DNA of 64,000 nucleotides from NCBI RefSeq assembly GCF_014208035.1, contig NZ_JACHMK010000001.1, forward strand, positions 1,922,001-1,986,000. Reading direction: 5' to 3'. The notes beneath the pieces were generated by a model. It was given only the letters and a program-made list of their open reading frames with translations. It had not been told where the DNA came from and did no database searches. Every line of letters begins with the position of its first letter. Within the stretch, counting starts at the first letter, position 1. This document shows, piece by piece, positions 7,534 to 14,447 of the stretch. The translations under genes were made by a program, and so were the position numbers. This stretch comes from Schaalia hyovaginalis (GTDB lineage: Bacteria > Actinomycetota > Actinomycetes > Actinomycetales > Actinomycetaceae).

Positions 7534-7974
7534 TCAGGACCAGGATCCGGGAATGGAGGATCGGGTGATGTTCCAGCTGGTGGCTTCGTCGTAGCCGGGC
7601 AGGTGCTGGATGACGTCGCTGGTGATGCGTTGGCAGATCGCGGCGGCGATCGAGGTCGGCCAGTCGCTCCAGTCGATCGTCTGGTAGGTGTAGCCGTTGA
7701 TGGCTTTGAGGATCTCGACTTCGCTCCAGTCCACGCTGCGCGGCTGCGTGTACTGGTAGATGAACAGCGAGTCCTCGTTGTAGCGGTCGTTGACGGCTCG
7801 GGCGTTGGCGTCGAGGAGGTACTGGCCGAGGCGGCTCATCGAGGCTGGCGTCCGGGTGAAGATGATCGGCTGGACGGCGTCGAAGGCGTCGATGACGAGT
7901 TCGTTGCCGCCGTAGGTGTAGGCGGCCCAGACGAGGACGTTGATGTGTTCGGCGTCGACGATGTATGAGGACAT
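7534..7974 (-). CDS. unknown 146-aa cargo protein behind the repeated leader
   Basis: ATG at 7974, preceded by AAGGAG with a seven-base spacer; the start codon is the last piece of the 592-bp repeat. Sequence starts MSSYIVDAEHINVLVWAAY and contains MSRLGQYLLDANARAVNDRY and ATSWNITRSSIPGSWS. Acidic, Tyr/Trp-rich, no signal peptide, no membrane span. I do not recognise a family; sequences of this look occur as small hypothetical proteins on mobile elements. Its leader is the same as that of nrdH. Confidence 0.7.
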   Translation of the reverse strand: MSSYIVDAEHINVLVWAAYTYGGNELVIDAFDAVQPIIFTRTPASMSRLGQYLLDANARAVNDRYNEDSLFIYQYTQPRSVDWSEVEILKAINGYTYQTIDWSDWPTSIAAAICQRITSDVIQHLPGYDEATSWNITRSSIPGSWS

Positions 7975-8563
7975 GGCGGTCTCCTTAGATGCGATCGGCC
8001 GGAGGTGGTTCTCCGGGCCCCCTGTGTCGGGGGCGCTTCCCCGGTTGGGGCGTGGCGGCAGGGCAGTCAAGAGTGGAGTCGCAGCCCGCGCGGTGACGTT
8101 CATCAGGCACCTTGTGTGCCGGTCATCGCCCCGTAGGGGCGATGAGATGAACGTCAGGGCCAGCGGGCGAGAAGCACCTTGACGGCCCGACCCGAAGGGG
8201 CCGACACGCCCACACTGGGAAGCCCACGACACAGGGATACCCAACGAGCTCCGCCGGCCAAAGGCCGGCGGAGCGGACACGTCCGGCGACAGCATGAGGG
8301 GGCGGGAAGGAAGCGCCTTCCCGCCCCCTCACACTCCAACGCCACCATCTCCTGGCGGATCGTCCACGCGCGCCGTCGGTGACGCCGACGCCGCCTGCCC
8401 CCCTTCGGGGCGGCGCGGCCGTCACCAGGCGCGGGGTGGGCGAGACGACGACCGGCCCCCATCCTCCAGGTGTCGTCCCCACTGTGTGCAGCCGTAGAGC
8501 CGCCCACGAGCTCGCAGGCTGTGCACATTGGGGACGACACCACCCAACCCACAACGGAGCGGG
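7972..8563 (-). ncRNA. 592-nt structured leader or RNA, copy 1
   Basis: Same length as 8869-9460 and no difference seen. As minus-strand RNA it forms: a long stem (GGTGTCGTCCCCA with its complement), a branched stem GGTGACG...CGTCACC, a 15-bp hairpin (8296-8330), a 12-bp hairpin GCTCCGCCGGCC-TTT-GGCCGGCGGAGC, a three-way junction closed by GACGTTCATC/GATGAACGTC (8098-8154), GCCCCC/GGGGGC and finally CCGGAG-AACCAC-CTCCGG (7999-8016). It ends with the ribosome site and ATG of the next gene. No protein-like frame stands out; the RNA reading is inferred. Confidence 0.6.
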
Positions 8564-8598
8564 TAGAATGGAGGGGTGGTCTCCTTAGAGGACACATA

Positions 8599-8626
8599 GG
8601 GCGGCGAAGGTGGTTCTTCGCCGCCC
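8599..8626 (-). other. third copy of the leader's terminal hairpin
   Basis: Stem GGGCGGCGAAG / CTTCGCCGCCC around the loop AACCAC on the minus strand. It is followed, as in both full copies, by TCTAAGGAGACC. The stem bases differ from the full copies but stay paired, while loop and downstream ribosome-site sequence are kept. No start codon follows, so it looks like the end of a leader whose gene was lost. Confidence 0.6.
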
Positions 8627-8634
8627 GCCCTCGT

Positions 8635-8871
8635 TTACGCGCTCGTCGTCGTGGTGAGGGCCTTGATGCGATCGGGGCGAAATCCGCTCCAGGCATCCTC
8701 GTCAGTGATGACGACGGGGGCCTGCTGGTAGCCGAGGCTCTTGATGTAGTCGAGGGCTTCGGCGTCCTCGGTGACGTCGATGCTCCGGTAATCGATGCCC
8801 TGCTTATCGAGGGTTCGCTTGGTCGCGTCGCACTGGGGGCAGCGGGGCTTGGTGTAGACGGTGATGCACAT
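8635..8871 (-). CDS. nrdH: NrdH-like glutaredoxin
   Basis: 78 residues with the redox motif CPQC (KPRCPQCDATKRTL) near the N-terminus and the segments QQAPVVITDEDAWSGFRPDRIK typical of NrdH-redoxins, which supply electrons to class Ib ribonucleotide reductase. Thioredoxin fold, cytoplasmic. ATG 8871 is the last codon of the second 592-bp repeat. Here no nrdE/nrdF neighbours are present, so it is element cargo, perhaps supporting dNTP supply or oxidative stress during transfer. Confidence 0.85.
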   Translation of the reverse strand: MCITVYTKPRCPQCDATKRTLDKQGIDYRSIDVTEDAEALDYIKSLGYQQAPVVITDEDAWSGFRPDRIKALTTTTSA

Positions 8872-9460
8872 GGCGGTCTCCTTAGATGCGATCGGCCGGA
8901 GGTGGTTCTCCGGGCCCCCTGTGTCGGGGGCGCTTCCCCGGTTGGGGCGTGGCGGCAGGGCAGTCAAGAGTGGAGTCGCAGCCCGCGCGGTGACGTTCAT
9001 CAGGCACCTTGTGTGCCGGTCATCGCCCCGTAGGGGCGATGAGATGAACGTCAGGGCCAGCGGGCGAGAAGCACCTTGACGGCCCGACCCGAAGGGGCCG
9101 ACACGCCCACACTGGGAAGCCCACGACACAGGGATACCCAACGAGCTCCGCCGGCCAAAGGCCGGCGGAGCGGACACGTCCGGCGACAGCATGAGGGGGC
9201 GGGAAGGAAGCGCCTTCCCGCCCCCTCACACTCCAACGCCACCATCTCCTGGCGGATCGTCCACGCGCGCCGTCGGTGACGCCGACGCCGCCTGCCCCCC
9301 TTCGGGGCGGCGCGGCCGTCACCAGGCGCGGGGTGGGCGAGACGACGACCGGCCCCCATCCTCCAGGTGTCGTCCCCACTGTGTGCAGCCGTAGAGCCGC
9401 CCACGAGCTCGCAGGCTGTGCACATTGGGGACGACACCACCCAACCCACAACGGAGCGGG
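8869..9460 (-). ncRNA. 592-nt structured leader or RNA, copy 2
   Basis: Second copy of the unit at 7972-8563, offset 897 bp, with equal length and no difference seen. It begins four bases behind the stop of the coupling-protein gene and ends on the nrdH start codon. Same helices as copy 1. Identity over GC-rich, stop-poor DNA including loops points to recent duplication. Confidence 0.6.
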
Positions 9461-9463
9461 GGG

Positions 9464-11500
9464 TTAGTCGAGATCGGGCGGGGGCGCCGGCCACGCCGCC
9501 GGCGCGTCGACGTCATGCACCTGGCGCTCGTTGAAGTTCGTTGTTGCATGCGTCTGAGGCCGCTCGCGCACAGCCGGTTGTTGTACCTGGGTGCGTTGCG
9601 GCGCCGGCAGCGTAGTCGTCGGCGCCGGCGCGGTGATGTGAATCCGCTGGATCCGGGTGTCGGCGCGCCCCTCGTTGAGGGTGCCTGCGGGCACCTTGAC
9701 GAGCAGGTACGCGCCCCCCTGGGGCAGGCTCTTGATCTGGTTAGGGTGGAGGATGAACTCCTCGACTTCTCGGAGGGATCCGACACCGCTGGCGGCGTGC
9801 ACTCCCCCGAGCAGGTCCCAATCGTCTTGGACCTGAACGGTCTCTTTCCACGCTGCCCGCGACCCAATGTCGGAAGCGATCCCTTCGGCGACTTCCCCTC
9901 GCGTCTGACGCAGGATGAGCCAGACATTCGCGTTGGTGCGCACGGCGGCCGCGAACTGTGGGGAGACTGCCTCCAGGTCACCATCGAGGTCTTGGGTGAC
10001 GAGAATGACGGCGCCTCCAGCGGAGCGGACCCGAGCATAGAGGTCAGCGACTCTGGGTGTGCCCAGTGCACCGAACTCGTCGAGGAGGATCGGGCACATC
10101 CGATCAGCGCCCCATCCGGTGGCGGCGAGTCGCGCGAAGGTCGCGATCAGGTCTTGGATGGCGAGGCGCCCGATGGTGCGAGCGGTCTCAGGCGAGCCTG
10201 CGGCGTCGAGGCTGAAGCACACGATGTCACCGCTACGGATGGCGTCGTCGAGGGTCATGCCGCCGGCGGCGAGGACGCGTCCTGCTGCGGTGTCGGTAAT
10301 GATCGCCAGGCGGTCGCGCACGTCTCCCACGTCCTTCTCGTTTCCGTTGGCTTCAACGTCTGCGAGGTAGCGGGAAACGCGTGCCGCATTCTCGGCGGAG
10401 AGCTGGGGGCTGTTCGCACGCAAGTCGTCAAGCGACATGAGGTCGACGAGATCCGGCAGGCTGACCTCCCACGCGCGGCCAGCGCCGCTCTTGCGGGCGC
10501 GGGTCGCGGCCAGGTCGGTCAGGGCGTGTGCTGCGACCTGCAGGAGACGCCTGGAAAGCGTCGCATAGTGCAGGTTCGCTGAATCGTCGTCTGCGAAGGT
10601 GACTTCGTAGACGGCATCGGCGAGTTCATCGCCGTCCAGTCGGCCGGCCGGATTATACCGGCTCGTCGAGGTCGATGCCTTCGTCGTGATGACATGGCAC
10701 CGTCGGCCGCTTTCTTTCGCGATCGCTTGGAGGTAGGTGCGAAGTCCGGGGTCGGCCTTCATGTCGATGACGACGAGGGGCAGGCGCAGACGACGGGCGG
10801 CTGGGGCTGCGGTGAATCCGTAGGCGATGCGCTCGAGCGCTTGGGTCTTTCCTACTCCGGTAGGCCCAATGACGATGCCGTGGGTGCGCAGCTCGTCGGC
10901 TCGAATGGAGACGGGGGAAGCGGAGTGTGCGTCGATGCCGATCGGGATCTCCAGGTCGCCCACCCTGGCAACCGGGGTCTGCGTGGAGATCGCGCGCATC
11001 TGCTTCGTCTTGGCCGTCGCGATGGCGCGGGCGCCCGCCTCGGTTGCCGGCGTGGATTCTCGTCTCCTCCAGTGGGCGGTGTAGCGGTCACGGACCATGA
11101 GGTAGGCGCCCGCGATGATCAGAGCAACGCCCACGGAGAAGGGGGCTTGCGCGAGTGCCCAGTCCATCAGGTGCGGCCGCAAGATCTCCAGTGGGGACGC
11201 GTGGGAGCGTACCCCGTCGACGAGCGCGGCGCCGACCTGGCGCCACGCGCCGACGTAGGCGCGTCCACTGCCCATGAGGAGCCCGACCACAGTGGTGGCG
11301 AGCCCGCAGACGAGGACCATCCATCCCCTAACGCGTCCACGGCCAAGCCAGCGGACCCCCACGACGACGACCAGGGCGACGCTGGCAGCGATGAGGTGCG
11401 TGATCGCCAACATGAGGGCCAGCATGCGCCAGACCTGCTGCCCCTGGGTGGGTGGCGCCTGGTCGCCCTTCATTCGCAGCTTCGGACTTGCCGCGCTCAT
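9464..11500 (-). CDS. VirD4/TraG-like type IV coupling ATPase
   Basis: 678 residues. N-terminal membrane spans at about 25-50, 60-80 and 115-135 anchor it. The ATPase domain has Walker A GPTGVGKT (about 220) and Walker B CPILLDEFGAL (about 480), followed by VILVTQDLDGDLEAV. The Pro/Gln-rich tail is probably flexible. It should bring the DNA-protein complex to the secretion channel (TcpA/TraG role). ATG at 11500 overlaps the stop of the Replic_Relax gene, so the two are translationally linked. Confidence 0.9.
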   Translation of the reverse strand: MSAASPKLRMKGDQAPPTQGQQVWRMLALMLAITHLIAASVALVVVVGVRWLGRGRVRGWMVLVCGLATTVVGLLMGSGRAYVGAWRQVGAALVDGVRSHASPLEILRPHLMDWALAQAPFSVGVALIIAGAYLMVRDRYTAHWRRRESTPATEAGARAIATAKTKQMRAISTQTPVARVGDLEIPIGIDAHSASPVSIRADELRTHGIVIGPTGVGKTQALERIAYGFTAAPAARRLRLPLVVIDMKADPGLRTYLQAIAKESGRRCHVITTKASTSTSRYNPAGRLDGDELADAVYEVTFADDDSANLHYATLSRRLLQVAAHALTDLAATRARKSGAGRAWEVSLPDLVDLMSLDDLRANSPQLSAENAARVSRYLADVEANGNEKDVGDVRDRLAIITDTAAGRVLAAGGMTLDDAIRSGDIVCFSLDAAGSPETARTIGRLAIQDLIATFARLAATGWGADRMCPILLDEFGALGTPRVADLYARVRSAGGAVILVTQDLDGDLEAVSPQFAAAVRTNANVWLILRQTRGEVAEGIASDIGSRAAWKETVQVQDDWDLLGGVHAASGVGSLREVEEFILHPNQIKSLPQGGAYLLVKVPAGTLNEGRADTRIQRIHITAPAPTTTLPAPQRTQVQQPAVRERPQTHATTNFNERQVHDVDAPAAWPAPPPDLD

Positions 11501-12204
11501 CACTCGACTCCTTCCACAACATCACAGAGCCGGCGAACCGCGATCGGCCGGCCAAGCCCTCGGGACTCCAGAATGCGATTCGCCTCGCTCGCGCACTCCG
11601 TGACGACCGTGCTCGAGCTTGGCGTCGTGAAATACACGCCGATCCGATAGTTCGGCGAGTACCCGTATCCGAGCATGAGATGCACTAGCCGCATCCTGTT
11701 CTTCGACGAATACTCAACCTCCCATCCAGTGAACTGCCCTTGAGAGCCAGAGACAAGATCGGGCCACGCAATTCCCTGCTTTCCTGAAAGGCGCGTGATA
11801 GGAATTGCATAGGGATTCTTGGTCGGCTCAGCTTCAACCACTCGGGCGTCCCGCTCAGTCACGAGGGAAGCAATATCACCGCGCTTTGACAGAACACGCC
11901 ACAGTTCCAGGACTGCAAGATCGTGATGATACTCAGCGAGCTTGACGCCACCTCCACTGCCTTCAGCGCCAATGAGCGATGATCCACTTTCCGTGAGGAA
12001 ATGCGCCCACACGCCACCGAACGCTTGCACGCGCTCAACGAGACCATTATCTCGGAGCTTTTTCAAGCATCGCGATGTCCACGCTTGCGCAGTTTTTTCA
12101 CTCTGAGTCGGAAAGCACTCAGCCTCAATCACGCGAGTTGGAGCAAACCGAAACTTTCCAAGAAAACGCAATATCCTCAGATCCGAATCGTTCAGCCCCG
12201 CCAT
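11500..12204 (-). CDS. Replic_Relax family winged-helix protein
   Basis: 234 residues. ATG at 12204 chosen because AAGGAG lies seven bases before it; an upstream in-frame start would add six residues. The N-terminus LNDSDLRILRFLGKFRFAP, TSRCLKKLRDNGLVERV and the later AEYHHDLAVLELWRVL match the replication-relaxation family. These proteins sit beside coupling ATPases in actinobacterial conjugative elements. A role in preparing DNA for transfer is inferred from this context; relaxase activity is not shown by any motif I can see. Confidence 0.75.
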   Translation of the reverse strand: MAGLNDSDLRILRFLGKFRFAPTRVIEAECFPTQSEKTAQAWTSRCLKKLRDNGLVERVQAFGGVWAHFLTESGSSLIGAEGSGGGVKLAEYHHDLAVLELWRVLSKRGDIASLVTERDARVVEAEPTKNPYAIPITRLSGKQGIAWPDLVSGSQGQFTGWEVEYSSKNRMRLVHLMLGYGYSPNYRIGVYFTTPSSSTVVTECASEANRILESRGLGRPIAVRRLCDVVEGVE

Positions 12205-12300
12205 CTCACTCTCCTTCATCACACTCGATTAGCACCCAACAGTTACCTTCAGCACCGTTTCAGCACCACACCACACATCACCCAACCTGACTTTTTCTCT

Positions 12301-12428
12301 TCACCATCCCGCACCCACTCTTAGGCCCGCCCACCACCGAGACCCCCCTCGTTCTGCGCGCAGTCGTTGAAGGAGGGGGGTCTCGGTGGTGGGCGGGCCG
12401 TTTCCCTTGGAACTGTGCGGGATGGTGA
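12301..12428. other. 128-bp nested palindrome, possible oriT
   Basis: Outer arms of 14 bp (12301-12314, 12415-12428) and inner arms of 27 bp (12324-12350, 12373-12399) are perfect inverted repeats around a 22-base loop. It lies in the only long gap of the transfer operon (12205-12495), between a small RHH-like gene and Replic_Relax. A strong terminator is possible, but the nested arms and location also suit an origin of transfer. Confidence 0.55.
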
Positions 12429-12495
12429 TACATGTGGGTATGTAGTCCTCTATGTATTGGGTTATGTAGTGTGGTGTGGTGCGCAGCCGGGCCGC

Positions 12496-12726
12496 TCAGT
12501 CGCCTGCTTCCCCTTGACCTGACTGTGCATCCGGATGCGTCGGATAGATTTCCGATTCGGCCGCGTAAGTGGCGACGATGGCGCCGCTGATGAGTTCGGA
12601 GTAGGTGCGGCCGTACTTGTATTTCATTTCATGGAGGAGTTCCCATACGGGGATTTCCAGTTGGGAGTAGACAGGACGTGTGACGATTCCTTTGGAGTCG
12701 AGGTAGCGTTTGCGTGAGTACTGCAC
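12496..12726 (-). CDS. small RHH-like DNA-binding candidate
   Basis: 76 residues from GTG 12726 (ribosome site AAAGGACC). The segment VYSQLEIPVWELLHEMKYKYGRTYSELISGAIVATYA has strand-helix-helix spacing resembling ribbon-helix-helix accessory proteins; the end is acidic. It lies between the peptidoglycan hydrolase gene and the palindrome at 12301-12428. An oriT-binding accessory role would fit, but is inference. Confidence 0.55.
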   Translation of the reverse strand: MQYSRKRYLDSKGIVTRPVYSQLEIPVWELLHEMKYKYGRTYSELISGAIVATYAAESEIYPTHPDAQSGQGEAGD

Positions 12727-12739
12727 GAGCTGGTCCTTT

Positions 12740-13753
12740 CTAGTGCCAGTGGGTTCTGAACGTCATGTATTGGTCGCGTCCCCAGATCGGTTCGACATTG
12801 ATTCCTTGCGCTTCGTTATCTGCGGAGACCATTTGCCCGTTTCCGAGATATATTGCCGTGTGATAGAAGTGGACTCCGCCGTTTGAGCTCCAGAAAATGA
12901 GGTCTCCAGGCTGCGCTTCCGCTTCTGTAATGTGTCGTCCAGTTCGGGCTTGTTGATCGGCGGTTCTGGGAAGGTCTATCCCACGCATTTTTGCGTAGGT
13001 AAGGGTCAGGCCGGAGCAGTCGTAGTGAGCGGGTCCTGCTGCACCAAAAACGTAGCGGTGGGAGTCGTCATTGGCGATTCCGATTGCCCAATTCAATGCT
13101 TCTTTTGCCTCTCCAGTTGGCGAGGAGATGAGGGTTGTCCCTTGGTAGCGGGACATCGCAGACAGAATGTTCGGAACGTAGGTGTTTGTTTCGCCGTTGT
13201 CTGGGATTCCTCCGGCTGCGAGGACTGCTCCAAGCCCCGCGTTATATGCAGCCAAAGAGAGTTGAAGCGGGTTCCCTTGGAGGCGACCTGATTCAAGGTG
13301 AGAGGTCACCATCCCGAGGAGTGCACACATGTATGTGCCTTGGGAAAGGATCGAATCGTGAGGATTGGTAATGTCGGCTTTTCCGTCACCGTCCCCGTCA
13401 GTGCCGTACTGGGCCCACGTGGTGGGCATGAATTGGGCGAGCCCTTGGGCGCCGGCGTGGGAGACGGCATCAGTTCGCCATCCGGACTCGACCTCGATTT
13501 GAGCTGCGATCACAGCGGGTGTGATGGTCGGACACAGGCTGCCGGCCCTCAGCACGTCGGCCCGGTATTCGGCCGGCACTTCCTCGGAGATGCCAGCAGC
13601 GTTTGCTGCGCTGGCTGTTTTGCCGGCGAAGGCGAGGAAGGGGATCACCGTGATCGCACCGACGAGTGCGAGGACTCCGGCGCTGGCGATCGCGGCTTTG
13701 ACGGTGATGATCCTCCAGGCCGTTCGCCCCATTGCTCCTAGGGGACTACTCAT
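12740..13753 (-). CDS. lytic transglycosylase / NlpC-P60 peptidase (TcpG-like)
   Basis: 337 residues from ATG 13753, overlapping the previous stop. One N-terminal membrane span (about 15-45) is followed by an SLT domain with the catalytic glutamate in AAQIEVESGWRTDAVS and AGAQGLAQFMPTTW. A C40 peptidase domain then has Cys in YDCSGLTLTYAKM and His in GGVHFYHTAIYLG. It cuts glycan strands and peptide crosslinks so the conjugation channel can pass the wall. Confidence 0.9.
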   Translation of the reverse strand: MSSPLGAMGRTAWRIITVKAAIASAGVLALVGAITVIPFLAFAGKTASAANAAGISEEVPAEYRADVLRAGSLCPTITPAVIAAQIEVESGWRTDAVSHAGAQGLAQFMPTTWAQYGTDGDGDGKADITNPHDSILSQGTYMCALLGMVTSHLESGRLQGNPLQLSLAAYNAGLGAVLAAGGIPDNGETNTYVPNILSAMSRYQGTTLISSPTGEAKEALNWAIGIANDDSHRYVFGAAGPAHYDCSGLTLTYAKMRGIDLPRTADQQARTGRHITEAEAQPGDLIFWSSNGGVHFYHTAIYLGNGQMVSADNEAQGINVEPIWGRDQYMTFRTHWH

Positions 13754-14447
13754 TGCCGACTTCCTCCCATCGGGTGATCCGCCATCCAACGCCTGGGACG
13801 ACTTCGACGCCCGCATTCACACTGCGCTCGACGCGGTTCCCCTCCTCGTCTTCGAAGACGAGGGCGAGCGTCCCCGCCCATTGGGTAGGGGTCTGCGGGT
13901 TCGCATCCTCAACCGTGACGGCGACGTCGACCACCCGCATCATGGGGGCGAGCATCGTGTCCTGGAGCTCGGGACTATTCGTTAGTTCAACCGCCCACGC
14001 GGTCGTTGCCAGCCCCTGGATCTTCTGGACGACCTGCGTCCACTCCTCACCGTCGGCACGGTCGTAGAAGACGTGAGCGTAGTCGTCAACGACCCGATGG
14101 GCTCCGTCGAAGAGGCCGTCCACAGCGGGCGTCGACTCGGCCCCAACCGGAGGCTCTTCCTCTTTCTCGCCTCCAGAAGTGTCCACGGAATAGGGAGCAA
14201 GCGAAGGAGCAGGAGTCGGGGTCGATTGCGAGCCTGAAGACTCAGCGTCAACCGGCGCCGTGACGGGAGCCGGGGATTGATTAGCACTTCTGCTCGTTGC
14301 TCGCCACACTCCCACCCCGATCAGGACAAGAACGAGGATGAGTCCGAGAATCCGTGTCCACGGGACGATCCTGTCGGGCTGTGCGGGTCTCTTGACGACC
14401 GGGGCCGGCAGGGGGCCGCTGAGGAGGCCTTCCCATTTGTCGCTCAC
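13746..14447 (-). CDS. membrane-anchored conjugation protein, unknown family
   Basis: 233 residues. A single span (about 32-50) is followed by a Pro/Ser/Glu-rich linker and a folded C-terminal region (about 115-233, beginning VDGLFDGAHRVVDDYAHVF). The architecture recalls VirB8/TcpC-like or lipoprotein-like assembly factors. GTG 14447 overlaps the stop of the VirB6-like gene and its own stop overlaps the next start, so it is part of the transfer operon. Confidence 0.65.
   Translation of the reverse strand: MSDKWEGLLSGPLPAPVVKRPAQPDRIVPWTRILGLILVLVLIGVGVWRATSRSANQSPAPVTAPVDAESSGSQSTPTPAPSLAPYSVDTSGGEKEEEPPVGAESTPAVDGLFDGAHRVVDDYAHVFYDRADGEEWTQVVQKIQGLATTAWAVELTNSPELQDTMLAPMMRVVDVAVTVEDANPQTPTQWAGTLALVFEDEEGNRVERSVNAGVEVVPGVGWRITRWEEVGNE

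Noticed and set aside
7975..8295. N-terminal extension of the 146-aa protein and NrdH through the repeated unit
   Set aside because: The frame is open for about 105 codons before both ATGs, but NrdH is complete without it, a strong ribosome site precedes the ATG, and the sequence is dominated by RNA-like hairpins.
7972..9460. Insertion sequence or group II intron pair
   Set aside because: No transposase, reverse transcriptase or terminal inverted repeats; both copies end precisely at start codons.
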